From Paracoccus saliphilus (lineage in GTDB: Bacteria; Pseudomonadota; Alphaproteobacteria; Rhodobacterales; Rhodobacteraceae): DNA of 64,000 nt. The notes beneath the pieces are model-generated. The model had not been told where the DNA came from and ran no database searches. It was given only the letters and a program-made list of their open reading frames with translations. The DNA lies in NCBI RefSeq assembly GCF_028553805.1, contig NZ_CP067140.1:4091001-4155000 (forward strand). Reading direction: 5' to 3'. This document shows, piece by piece, positions 8,793 through 17,734 of the stretch; within the stretch, counting starts at the first letter, position 1; the number at the start of each line of letters is the position of its first letter. A program made the translations under genes and the position numbers.

Positions 8793-9129
8793 ATTGCAGA
8801 ACAGGGCCAACGCGATTTACGAAGGGGCGGGATGCTTCAATACTAAAGTTGTAGTTATGCGCATGCCTGGTTCCGGCGTTGTTGCACAATCGAAGAACGT
8901 TGCGTATTAGTTGCCCAGCGTCGAAAGATCTTGCATTAGTGTGACGCAAAAAAACAACCGGCGAATGGGGCACCTACGCAAGAACCTTCGTTTGTGCAAC
9001 AATGCCGAAACGGTCTAAAAACTACACCAGCCAGGATTGCGAATTTCTCGCCAGTAGTTGACACGATCACCTTCGCGCCTTCTTCAGGCGCCATCGAAAC
9101 CATAATTTCGCAGTCGAACTCAGCTGTTT
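8793..9129. other. Non-coding stretch after the DUF4185 gene
   Basis: About 340 bases with no gene. It contains the MITE-like inverted repeat described separately (8871-9010) and marks the boundary between the arabinan locus and the mobile-element region. Confidence 0.5.
8871..9010. repeat. MITE-like element with ~21-bp terminal inverted repeats
   Basis: The left end TTCCGGCGTTGTTGCACAAT (8871-8890) and the reverse complement of 8990-9010 (TTTCGGCATTGTTGCACAAA plus C) agree at 17 of 21 positions. They enclose about 100 bases without a gene. The GGCRTTGTTGCACAA core resembles the ends of IS5/IS903-type elements, so this may be a non-autonomous derivative or a deletion remnant. No clear target-site duplication was seen at the flanks. 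Confidence 0.5.
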
Positions 9130-9841
9130 TTGAGCACGGAGCATGAGGCCCTGTCGCCTCAAGAGCTCGAAACCCTGAAGCGTTTGCACCAGCGCCGCGG
9201 GACCTTTGTCGCCGGACGGGGCATGGTCCATCAGGGACAGTCGGATCAGGCTGCCTATATCTTGGAGGCTGGTTGGGTCTGTTCTTACAAGATTCTACCC
9301 GATGGCACCCGCCAGATCGTGGATTTCCAGATCCCGGAGGATTTTCTGGGGTTGCGCAGCGTTCTGCTCCAAGCCTCGGATCATAGCATCAAGCCGATAG
9401 GTGAAGTTCAGGCTGTCGAGGTTCTGGTGAGTGATCTGCTGGGCGCCTTTGCGCAAACCCCGCGATTGGCAACAGCTATCCGTTGGGCGGCGTCTCGGGA
9501 CGAGGCAATGGTTGCCGAACATCTCGTTGGCATCGGACGGCGTGACGCGGATTCGCGGATGGCGCATTTCCTGCTCGAACTCGCAGCCCGGCTGGCGCTT
9601 GTCGGACTGGGAAGCAAGGCGGAATATGCCACCGCTGACGCAATATCATCTCGCGGATGCCCTGGATTGAGCGGAGTACACATCAACCGGGTTCTACGGC
9701 AACTTCGGGGGGAAGGGGTTGGTGACGTTCCGGGATGGGCAGGTGGATTTCCACGATTACGATCGACTGGTCGCACTGGCAGCGTTCGATCCGGCATATC
9801 TGGATCAGACGGGACCGATCCCGAAAATGACTACCTTTTGA
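9130..9841 (+). pseudogene. Crp/Fnr-family regulator, broken by several frameshifts
   Basis: The N-terminal part (from a TTG at 9130, probably truncated) encodes a cyclic-nucleotide-binding-like domain: VHQGQSDQAAYILEAGWVCS and LPDGTRQIVDFQIPEDFLGL. The helix-turn-helix part is recognisable only across three frames. PLTQYHLADAL is read in a second frame at about 9630-9665, GLSGVHINRVLRQLR returns to the first, and after a +1 shift in a GGGG run near 9716 it continues LVTFRDGQVDFHDYDRLVAL to a TGA at 9839-9841. The first two shifts compensate each other; the third destroys the C-terminus. In the first frame the reading continues into the adjacent IS remnant, giving a meaningless chimeric ORF ending at 10173. 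Confidence 0.8.
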
Positions 9842-9909
9842 CCAAGCATTGCCAAGTTGTTTTAAGCCGGCTGCGAATGAGTTTGGAAAAGCGCTTCAGC
9901 AACATAATG

Positions 9910-10247
9910 TTTCCAGAGACCGAAGGCAAAATCGAGCGTTGGCACCAGACGCGTAAAAACCGCACTCTGCTCAAAAATTACTACCTGCCGAGCGGACTCG
10001 AACAAGCCATCGGTGACTTCATCGAGCATCACAAGCACCACGAGATCCTGCGCAATTTGACACCAGCCGACGTCTACTGCAGTTGGGCAGAAGCCATTCT
10101 CGGACGACGAAAGGAGATCAAGGAACTGACCATCCGGAAACGCCGCTTGCTGCTTCGAAAGGCTGCGGCATAGAATGAAGCACCAATAGAGCTACTTTCT
10201 CCGCGACCAATCAGGCCAACATGCTCCAGATCATCTGATGACGGACA
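9910..10247 (+). mobile_element. IS3-type transposase C-terminal remnant with right end
   Basis: The last ~85 codons (GKIERWHQTRKNRTLLKNYY to LRKAAA, stop 10171-10173) match the C-terminal part of the transposase at 61573-62553, including the final catalytic Glu motif KIERWHQ. The first two catalytic Asp regions are missing, so it cannot be active. The non-coding tail to about 10247 also aligns with the tail of that copy and ends in GATGACGGACA compared with GACGACGGACA there, marking the right end of the element. The two copies are diverged, so this is an older insertion or a relative, not a recent duplicate. Confidence 0.78.
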
Positions 10248-10339
10248 ATGCGGGACAAGCCAAACAGAATCGTTGTGAACCAACTTAAAGTCGTATTCTG
10301 TTGAGACTAATACACCCTAAATTGCGCTAGGTCATACTC

Positions 10340-13300
10340 ATGGACATTGATTCGGAGCTTAAACCCCGGTTGTCAAACGGCGGTGCCGAGGCCCAGATTC
10401 CCGCCTTGCCACTGGCCAAGGCGCAGCAGGGCCTGTGGATCGGACAGAAGATCGGGCCGGCCGATGCAGTGTTCAACTTGGCCGAGTATACCGAGATTTC
10501 CGGGGCGCTGGATTGCGAAACCTTCCTGTCTGCGCTGTACTCCGTCACGAGCGAGGTGGAGGCGACACGCATCCGGGTGATCGACACGCCGGACGGTCCG
10601 TACCAGACCATCCTGCCGGAATACGACCACCGGCTGCCCTTTCTCGATTTCTCCGCTCAAGCCAATGCGAAGGAGCGTGCCGTGGCCTGGATGGAGGAGG
10701 AGTTGCACCGTCCCGTCGATCTGCGCAACGACCCGCTGTGGTTCTCCGCCCTGTTCCGTGTGGGGGCGGAACAGTATTTCTGGTATCACCGCTGTCATCA
10801 TGTGGCGATCGACGGCTTTACCGGCGGGATGATCACCCGGCGTCTGGCGGCGGTCTATACCGCCATGATGGAATACCGCGCGGTGGAGGCGCCTGATTTC
10901 CTGTCGCTGTCGGCGCAGCGCGAGGCAGAGCAGAGCTATCGCAATTCCGCCCGCTACAACATGGACCGCAGGTATTGGCTGGATGAGATGCGCGACCTGC
11001 CACCGCCCGTGTCGCTGGCGACGCGGCGCAGCGCCGTGCGTGCGGGCGGTCTGCTACGGGCGAGCCTGATGCTGGAGGAAGGCGAGGTGCAGATGTTGCG
11101 TGCCATCGCGCGCGATGCTTCCGCCAGTCTGCCGCAGGTGATCACCGCGCTAATCGCGCTTTACGTGCACCGGACGACCGGGGCGGGGGATCTGGTGCTG
11201 GGAATGCCGGTCTCGGCTCGACCCCGGCGCGATCTCCGCCGCATTCCCGGCATGATGGCCAATGCGGTGGCGCTGCGCATGCAGATCGACCATGACAGCA
11301 GCCTGTCCGGCCTGATCTCACAGGTCGCGCGAGTGCTGCGCACCGCGCTGCGCCATCAGCAATACCGCTACGAGGATCTGCGCCGCGATCTGGGGCTGAT
11401 CGCGGCGAACCAGCAAATTTCCTGGGTGGGCGTGAATATCGAACCCTTCGACTACAACCTGAATTTCGGCGGGCTGCAGGGACGGACACATAACCTGTCG
11501 AACGGCACCGTCGAGGATCTGACCTTCTTCGCCTATGACCGTGGGGACGGGCGGGGTCTGCGGATCGACCTTGATGCGAATCGCGCGCTCTATTCGATGG
11601 AGGAATTAGAGGCGCATGTCGCGCGGCTGCACCTTCTGATCCAACAATTGGTGGCCAATCCCGACCTGCCGGTCGGCACGGCGGAACTGCTGGCACCAGA
11701 AGAGCGGGCGCGCATCCTGACGCAATGGAACGACACCGCGACCGAACTGCCGGAAGTGCCTTGGCTTACCCTTTTCGAGGAACGTTGCGCAGCCACACCC
11801 GACGCCGTTGCCGTCGAGGACCGGGCGGGCGTGTTGAGCTATGCCGCGCTGGATGCGCAGGCCAATCGCCTAGCCCGGCTCTTGCAGGCGCGCGGGGTCA
11901 GCACAGGCGATATCGTCGCCGTGGCCCTGCCGCGCGACCGGCTGATGCCGTTGACGCTAATGGCTGTGCAGCGGGCCAGGGCGGTTTATCTGCCGCTGGA
12001 CCCGGAAGCGCCGCCCGCCCGCAACGCCACGATTCTGGATGACGCGGCGCCCGTTCTGCGCCTGGCGACAAGGAATACGGTCGACGCGCTCGACGGCAGA
12101 GAGACGGTGCTGCTGGACGAGGTCGATCTCGATGAATGTCCGGGCTCGCCGCTGGCAGGGACTGTCTCGGCGGACGCACCGGCCTATGTGATCTACACAT
12201 CCGGCTCTACCGGGGTGCCAAAGGGGGTGATCGTTCCGCACCGGGCACTGACCAACCTGCTGGTGGCAATGCGTGAAGCGGTGGGCTTCGGGGCGGCCGA
12301 CCGAATGCTGGCGACCACCACGCTGGCCTTCGATATCGCGGCGCTGGAGCTTTTTCTGCCGCTGATCACCGGCGGAACGCTGATCGTCGCGCCGCGCAAT
12401 GTGGCGCGGGATCCGGACCGGTTGGCCAGTGCGATCACCGACAGTGGTGCGACGGTGATGCAAGCCACACCCTCGCATTGGCAGGGGCTGATGAGCTGGC
12501 AACCCGAGGTGGTGCGAGGCCTGACTGTCCTGACCGGCGGAGAGACGCTGCCAGCCGCGCTGGCGCAACAGTTGCACGCCCACGCGCACCGGGTAATCAA
12601 CCTCTACGGTCCGACGGAGACAACGATCTGGTCGACGATACATGAGATCGGGCCGGAGGATCTGGACGCGCCGCCGATCGGACGGCCGCTGGCGAACACG
12701 CAGGCCTATGTGTTGGATCGGGCGATGCGGCCCATTCCGCCGGGCGGTGTCGGGGATCTCTATATCGGCGGGGCGGGAGTGGCGCGCGGCTATCATCGCC
12801 GGCCGGAACTGACCGAGGAGCGCTTCGTGTCCCATCCGTTCGGGGCGGGGCGGATCTATGCCACCGGCGATCGGGCGAGCTGGCGCGCGGACGGGGTACT
12901 GGAATATCATGGACGCGACGATCTCCAGGTGAAGATCCGCGGCTATCGCGTTGAACTCGGCGAGGTGGAAGTGGCGCTGGAGGCGATCGTGCATCCCGCG
13001 CAGGTCGTCGTACGTGCCTGTGCACGGGAGAGCGGGACTGTGGCTCTGGCCGCCTATGTCGCGGCACCGGACATGCCCGACAGTACAGTCCTGCGCCGCG
13101 CGTTGGCGCGGCGGTTGCCCGATTACATGATCCCGGCGGCCTTCGTCCGGATGGATGCACTGCCGCTGAACCCCAATGGCAAGATCGACCGCGCGGCCCT
13201 GCCCGACGCGTTCGAGGGGCAAGCCGCAACTGAAACGGCACGGGCGGCCGAAGAGCCTCGAACTGACCTGGAGCGGCAACTGGTCCGCCTTTGGCAGGAT

Positions 13301-14296
13301 GTGCTGGGGACGGAGCATGTCGGTATCCATGACGATTTCTTCGACCTTGGCGGCGATTCCCTGCTGGGAACAGGCATGCTCCTGCAATTGCGAGAGATGA
13401 CCGGAAGCCGCGTGCCATTGGCAGCGATCTTCGAGGCCACGACAATCGCCCAGATCGCCGAACGGCTGGACAGCCGTGTGGATCACGACCCGTTCGACAC
13501 CGTGATCACGCTACGAGAAGGCGCGGCGAACGGACCGACCGTGTTCTGCCTGCATCCGGTGCTGGGCCTCGCCTGGGGCTATTCTGCACTGCTCAGCCAC
13601 CTGCGTCCTGGCATTTCGGTGCACGGGCTTCAGGCCCCCGGTGTCGGGGATGGTAGCCTTCCGGGCAGTATCGAGGAAATGGCGGATATCCAATTGCGGG
13701 CGATCCGCGACATTCAGGATACCGGCCCCTATCACCTCATGGGCTGGTCGATGGGCGGGTTGCTGGCCCATCGCATTGCCGAGCGATTGGAGGCGAGCGG
13801 CGCGGAAGTGGCAAGCCTGACGATCCTCGACGCCTATCCCTTCGTGGATGGCGATCACGGCGCGGAGACGGCACAGATCCACGCGACACTGGAATTCCTG
13901 GGCTTCGGCGCCGTCGAGGAGGCGCGGATGCCCACGGACATGGCCGAGCTGACCCAGTTCCTGTGCCAGGCCTATGATGTTTATGCGCATCCGCTGTTGG
14001 ATGTTACGCGCGAATCCCCGGACGTGGTGATCGCCCGGTTGCGTGGCGTGATCGAGAACAATCTCGCCATTGCCCGGCGCTACCGCCCGGGCCGGACGCG
14101 GGCCTCGATGACCTTTCTGCGGGCGACACATGGCGGGAGCGCCGGGCTCGACCGGCTGCTGCACCACACGCCGGAGATCTGGCGCGATCGCGTCGGTGAT
14201 TTGGTGGTGCACGACCTGGCCTGCCACCATCAGGACATGCTCGACCCGGCCCATGCCGCCGTGGTGGCGCGGCACATGGAACGGCAGCTGGCCTAG
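10340..14296 (+). CDS. Single-module NRPS, C-A-T-TE, predicted glycine-activating
   Basis: 1318 aa. Condensation domain about residues 20-450 with HHVAIDG at 153-159 and a WYHRCHH context like EntF/DhbF. Adenylation domain about 470-970 with A3 YTSGSTGVPKG at 619, FDIAALELFLPL, NLYGPTETTIW, GRDDLQVKIRGYRVELGE and NGKIDRAALP. Carrier domain with DDFFDLGGDSLLG (S1007 carries the pantetheine). Thioesterase with GWSMGG (S1137) and HH near 1297. Reading the binding pocket against EntF gives DILQLGLIWK, the published glycine code. There is no loading domain, so the C domain must accept an acyl or aryl group from elsewhere. No MbtH or PPTase gene is nearby. Paired with a glycosyltransferase 21 bases downstream. 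The product is unknown; iteration through a side-chain OH as in EntF is not possible with glycine. Confidence 0.88.
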   Translation: MDIDSELKPRLSNGGAEAQIPALPLAKAQQGLWIGQKIGPADAVFNLAEYTEISGALDCETFLSALYSVTSEVEATRIRVIDTPDGPYQTILPEYDHRLPFLDFSAQANAKERAVAWMEEELHRPVDLRNDPLWFSALFRVGAEQYFWYHRCHHVAIDGFTGGMITRRLAAVYTAMMEYRAVEAPDFLSLSAQREAEQSYRNSARYNMDRRYWLDEMRDLPPPVSLATRRSAVRAGGLLRASLMLEEGEVQMLRAIARDASASLPQVITALIALYVHRTTGAGDLVLGMPVSARPRRDLRRIPGMMANAVALRMQIDHDSSLSGLISQVARVLRTALRHQQYRYEDLRRDLGLIAANQQISWVGVNIEPFDYNLNFGGLQGRTHNLSNGTVEDLTFFAYDRGDGRGLRIDLDANRALYSMEELEAHVARLHLLIQQLVANPDLPVGTAELLAPEERARILTQWNDTATELPEVPWLTLFEERCAATPDAVAVEDRAGVLSYAALDAQANRLARLLQARGVSTGDIVAVALPRDRLMPLTLMAVQRARAVYLPLDPEAPPARNATILDDAAPVLRLATRNTVDALDGRETVLLDEVDLDECPGSPLAGTVSADAPAYVIYTSGSTGVPKGVIVPHRALTNLLVAMREAVGFGAADRMLATTTLAFDIAALELFLPLITGGTLIVAPRNVARDPDRLASAITDSGATVMQATPSHWQGLMSWQPEVVRGLTVLTGGETLPAALAQQLHAHAHRVINLYGPTETTIWSTIHEIGPEDLDAPPIGRPLANTQAYVLDRAMRPIPPGGVGDLYIGGAGVARGYHRRPELTEERFVSHPFGAGRIYATGDRASWRADGVLEYHGRDDLQVKIRGYRVELGEVEVALEAIVHPAQVVVRACARESGTVALAAYVAAPDMPDSTVLRRALARRLPDYMIPAAFVRMDALPLNPNGKIDRAALPDAFEGQAATETARAAEEPRTDLERQLVRLWQDVLGTEHVGIHDDFFDLGGDSLLGTGMLLQLREMTGSRVPLAAIFEATTIAQIAERLDSRVDHDPFDTVITLREGAANGPTVFCLHPVLGLAWGYSALLSHLRPGISVHGLQAPGVGDGSLPGSIEEMADIQLRAIRDIQDTGPYHLMGWSMGGLLAHRIAERLEASGAEVASLTILDAYPFVDGDHGAETAQIHATLEFLGFGAVEEARMPTDMAELTQFLCQAYDVYAHPLLDVTRESPDVVIARLRGVIENNLAIARRYRPGRTRASMTFLRATHGGSAGLDRLLHHTPEIWRDRVGDLVVHDLACHHQDMLDPAHAAVVARHMERQLA

Positions 14297-14317
14297 CCGC
14301 GCCGGGGAAAAGGACCC

Positions 14318-15565
14318 ATGCGGATCACGATATTCACCGCGGGCACCCAGGGCGATGTGCGTCCGCTGGTCGCGTTGGGACTGGGCCTGACGCGCGCGGG
14401 CCATGCGGTGCGCATTGCCACCGGCAACGGCTGTGCGGCACTGATCGAAGAGGCGGGGCTGGAATTCGCACCGCTGAGTGCGGACTTCCTGGAGATAATG
14501 AAACGTGACCCCTCGGTGTTGCGCCGGGGGCGAAATCCGCTGGCACTGTTGCCGCGGCTGCGTGGACATTTTCGCGAGATGACCGTGAACTGGGCAGCGG
14601 AGGGGCGTGCCGCTGCAGCGGATGCGGACCTGTTGATCGGCAACGGAATGACGGCGGTCCTCGCCGCTTCGCTGTCCGAGGTGCTGGGCGTGCCGTGGGT
14701 GGAGACGCAGCTGCAGCCCACCTCTCCCTGTCCAGACATTCCACCCATGGCGTTGAAACCGCCGCGCCGACCCTATCCGGGCTGGGTGAATCTTACACTC
14801 TACCGGCTGCTGCGGGTGACAACCTGGCAGATGCTCGCACCCGGCTATTCGCAACTCCGCCGCGATCTGGACCTGCCGCCGCTGCCGCGCTCGGGGCCGG
14901 GGTTCGCGGGACAGGGGCGCAAGCTGCTCTACGGGTTCAGCCCCACGCTTTGCCCGCCTTCACCCCACTGGCCGGAAGAGGAACATGTGGCCGGATACTG
15001 GCACCTCGACACCCCAGGTGACTGGTGCCCTCCACCTGCGTTGCAGCGGTTCCTGGAGGACGGGCCGCCGCCTGTCTATGTAGGTTTCGGCAGTATGCAC
15101 AGCGTCGAGGCGCTGAAGGTTACCGCGCGGATCTGCGACAGTATCCGGTCGTCCGGTCGTCGTGCGATCCTCGCTACCGGATGGGGTGGGGTGGCAGCGA
15201 TCTCTGGCCCCGATATCCTGACCGTGGCGAACTGCCCGCATGACTGGCTGTTCCCGCGCGTGGCACTGGCCATCCATCATGGCGGGGCGGGGACCGCGGC
15301 AGCGGCGGCGCGAGCGGGCATCCCCTCGGTTGTGATGCCCCGTTTCGGGGATCAGCCGTTCTGGGCGTGGTGCCTGCAGCAGCGCGGGGTCGCACCGCCG
15401 CCCCTGGAGCAGAAGGCGCCGAGTGTGAATGCAGTGGCGGGAGCAGTGCGGCAGGCGCTAACGCCCGAGATGCAGGCGAACGCCCGTGCGGTGGGCGCAC
15501 GGATGCGACAGGAGAACGGGGTAAGCCACGCCGTCGCACAGCTCTGCGACTGGGGACTAATCTGA
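14318..15565 (+). CDS. GT1/MGT-type glycosyltransferase
   Basis: 415 aa with a GGGGAAAAGGA ribosome site and only 21 bases after the NRPS stop, so probably co-transcribed. The N-terminal half begins MRITIFTAGTQGDVRPLVAL, typical of the sterol/macrolide and rhamnosyl GT1 group. The C-terminal half has the nucleotide-sugar motif region HDWLFPRVALAIHHGGAGTA and PRFGDQPFWA. Such enzymes move a sugar from a nucleotide donor to small hydrophobic or phenolic acceptors; IroB, which glycosylates the EntF product enterobactin, is a GT1 example. It probably decorates the NRPS product, but sugar and acceptor are unknown. Confidence 0.82.
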   Translation: MRITIFTAGTQGDVRPLVALGLGLTRAGHAVRIATGNGCAALIEEAGLEFAPLSADFLEIMKRDPSVLRRGRNPLALLPRLRGHFREMTVNWAAEGRAAAADADLLIGNGMTAVLAASLSEVLGVPWVETQLQPTSPCPDIPPMALKPPRRPYPGWVNLTLYRLLRVTTWQMLAPGYSQLRRDLDLPPLPRSGPGFAGQGRKLLYGFSPTLCPPSPHWPEEEHVAGYWHLDTPGDWCPPPALQRFLEDGPPPVYVGFGSMHSVEALKVTARICDSIRSSGRRAILATGWGGVAAISGPDILTVANCPHDWLFPRVALAIHHGGAGTAAAAARAGIPSVVMPRFGDQPFWAWCLQQRGVAPPPLEQKAPSVNAVAGAVRQALTPEMQANARAVGARMRQENGVSHAVAQLCDWGLI

Positions 15566-15642
15566 TCTCAGTCGACGAGTACGGTGCACAGCATGTTCAG
15601 GGCGATAACAATGACGAACATCGTAAAGGTCCGTCAGGGGCC

Positions 15643-16113
15643 TAGGGTCCAGCGCATGAGCCAGACGCGCGATCGGCTTGGTATAGCTGCGTAGCTTGTC
15701 GGTGATGACTACACGCGGCTGGCCGAATTGCGCAATCAACCGTGTCAGGAAGCGCTTGGCAGCTTTGGCATTCCGGCGTGTCTGAACCAAGATGTCGAGC
15801 GTATCCCCATTGGCATCGATGGCCCGCCAGAGCCAGTGTTTCACGCCGCCAATCGGGATCACGACCTCGCCCATGTGCCACTTGTCGTTCGGATGCGGCC
15901 GGTTCCTGCGAAAGCAAGCCGCAAAATGCGCGCCAAACCAGTTGACCCAAAACCGCACGGTTTCGCGGCTGACCATGATGCCCGTTCGGCCAGGAGATCC
16001 TCAACATCCGCCGTGCTGAGTGTAAACCGGTGGTAGGCCCAAACCGCGTACGCGATGATCTCGCGCGGAAAACGGAAACCCTTCAGGTGCGGCAGTAACG
16101 AGGGTATCTTCAT
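15643..16113 (-). pseudogene. IS6-family transposase, frameshifted and C-terminally truncated
   Basis: Starting at ATG 16113 (MKIPSLLPHLKGFRFPREII, AYAVWAYHRFTLSTADVEDL) the reading is a clear IS6/IS26-type transposase. A single-base deletion in a C run at 15981-15983 shifts the frame exactly where ERGIMVSRETVRFWVN should follow. The second frame continues with WHMGEVVIPIGGVKHWLWRA (first catalytic Asp just after, in IDANG), then FLTRLIAQFGQPRVVITDK (second Asp). Similarity stops after LAHALDPR, before the last catalytic Glu, so about a third of the protein is missing. It lies directly after the NRPS-GT pair. Confidence 0.85.
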
Positions 16114-16478
16114 GCCTCGACCTCTACCCAAGTCACAAACACCAAACAACTTGGCAATGCCCTCTCGAGACATGATCGGCATTCGGCCCCTTCCTGCCAC
16201 GAACTTCGATGTGCGATGCCCCGGCGCGACGCGGCTTCACCGAACCGGTTCTCTGATCGCGGTGATGTCAAGGGCATGGTTCTGTTGTCCGCCGGGGTCT
16301 TGGTTCTCTCCGAAGTCAGGCAGTGCCGCTTCATGATGGCGTCCGGGGCTGATCGTCTGGAATGTCATTCACGAGGTTGATGCGGTTGGCGTCACCTCGA
16401 CCGCTTCACGCGAGATCGATCTGCCACCGTCCCGGAGGACGCCGAACCCGCCCTGTCCTCAGGCGGGTATTCTGTTTG
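16114..16478. other. Gap between IS6 remnant and IS110 transposase
   Basis: About 365 bases with no recognisable gene; open frames on both strands have no family resemblance. Part of it must be the 3' flank of the IS110 element and part the left end of the IS6 remnant, but neither terminus could be placed from the sequence alone. Confidence 0.4.
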
Positions 16479-17519
16479 TCAGGTTGCGGGCTCCCCTTTC
16501 CAGTTGAACTCGGTTCCATCACGCCAGATGGCATGGAGGATCACGGCGATCTTGCGTGCCGTTGCGACGGCGGCCTTCTTGAAGCCTTTGCGCGCGCTGA
16601 GCCGGATCGCCCAGGACTTGAGAGGTGAGAACCGTCTGACCTGTGTCATCAAGGACGCGGCAGCGGATACAAGCAGACGTCGCATCTCGGCATCTCCGCA
16701 TTTGGAGATACGGCCTGATCTGTCGATCTCGCCCGATTGGTATCGTCGTGGCGTCAATCCCAGAAACGCGCCGACATCGCTCGATCGACGGAACCTGCTC
16801 GCATCGTCCAATGTCGCGATGAAGTTGAGCGCCACGAGGGGGCCGACGCCCGGCACTGTCATGAGGCGACGTGCCAACGTATTCTGCTTGGCAACATGCA
16901 TCAGTTCATCGGCCAGGGCTTCCGCCGAGGCGCAAAGTGTCTTGTGGATGGGTATCATGGTCTGTGCCACAAGCCCCAGCATCGGATCGCAGGCTCCAGC
17001 CTCGGCAAGCTGGTCTCGGAATCCTTGGCGATGATGGGCACTGGGAACAGCTCCCATGCGGATGCCGAAGGTTTTGAGGACACCGCGGATATGGGCTTCG
17101 AGATCCTTGCGCATGCGGATCAGTCGTTCTCGCGCCCCCACCAGCGCCCGCACTCGGTCGGAGGCTTCGCTGCGAACATGGACTTTCGTGAACCAGCCGG
17201 TCCGAGACAGCTGCGCCAGACCCTCCGCGTCCGCCTTGTCCGACTTGTTGAGGCGCGCAGACAGAGCCTTGTGCGCCATGCGAGCGTCGATGCAGATGAT
17301 CGGGACACCGCGCTTCTCAAGCTCACGCGTCAGCCAAGTGGCGAGTATCCCGCTTTCATGCACGACACGTTCCGCATCAGGAACTTCCCGGGAAAGATGG
17401 TCGGCGATGACATCCGGGTCCGTCGGCAGGGTCGCGCGTTTCACAACCGATCCCTGCGCATCCACAACGCAGACCGAGACCTCTTTCAACGAAACGTCGA
17501 GACCAACATAGTTGCTCAT
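16479..17519 (-). mobile_element. IS110-family element, transposase appears intact
   Basis: 346 aa from ATG 17519 with GAGGAG upstream. The N-terminal RuvC-like domain has YVGLDVSLKEVSVCVVD (first Asp), VVHESG (Glu), and LNKSDKADAEGLAQL (the D-x-x-D pair). The C-terminal Tnp20 domain contains MTVPGVGPLVALNFIATLDD, FLGLTPRRYQSGE and DRSGRISKCGDAEMRRLL with the serine region. IS110 enzymes are RNA-guided recombinases that use a bridge RNA from the element's own non-coding end. The upstream side (17520 onward) is the expected place for it in the IS110 subgroup. No frameshift is visible, so it may be active. Confidence 0.88.
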
Positions 17520-17646
17520 GGTCGTTCTCCTCACGGCTTTAATTGGTGAGGCTGATCCTATCAGACCTCGTTCGCCCGGGGAGAGCGACCGCCGCGATCA
17601 CACCATGTCATTCATGCTGGTCGCAGCGAAACCGACCAATGAAACA

Positions 17647-17675
17647 AGTATAATACGGCCAACTCCGACTGTAAA
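17647..17675 (-). promoter_or_regulatory. Candidate sigma70 promoter reading toward the IS110 transposase
   Basis: On the minus strand TTTACA (17675-17670) and TATACT (17652-17647) are separated by exactly 17 bases, a good sigma70 match. Transcription would start near 17640 and cross about 120 non-coding bases before the IS110 start codon. That leader is where a bridge RNA or long 5' UTR would lie. Whether the promoter is inside the element is not known because the IS end was not located. Confidence 0.45.
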
Positions 17676-17734
17676 TCGGCGGCGCTCCTTCGACGCGCAA
17701 ACCCCTGAGTTGGGCGCGTTGAGGCTGCTCCGAG

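Noticed and set aside
11957..13486. A 509-codon open frame on the minus strand inside the NRPS
   Set aside because: It is antisense to well-conserved adenylation-domain motifs and its translation is rich in His, Arg and Pro without any family pattern; a shadow of high-GC codon use.
10340..14296. Assignment as enterobactin synthase EntF
   Set aside because: Domain order matches EntF, but the pocket code is that of glycine, not serine, and no dihydroxybenzoate genes are nearby.
13511..14854. A 447-codon minus-strand open frame across the NRPS thioesterase and the glycosyltransferase
   Set aside because: It spans two real genes in antisense and shows no recognisable domain.
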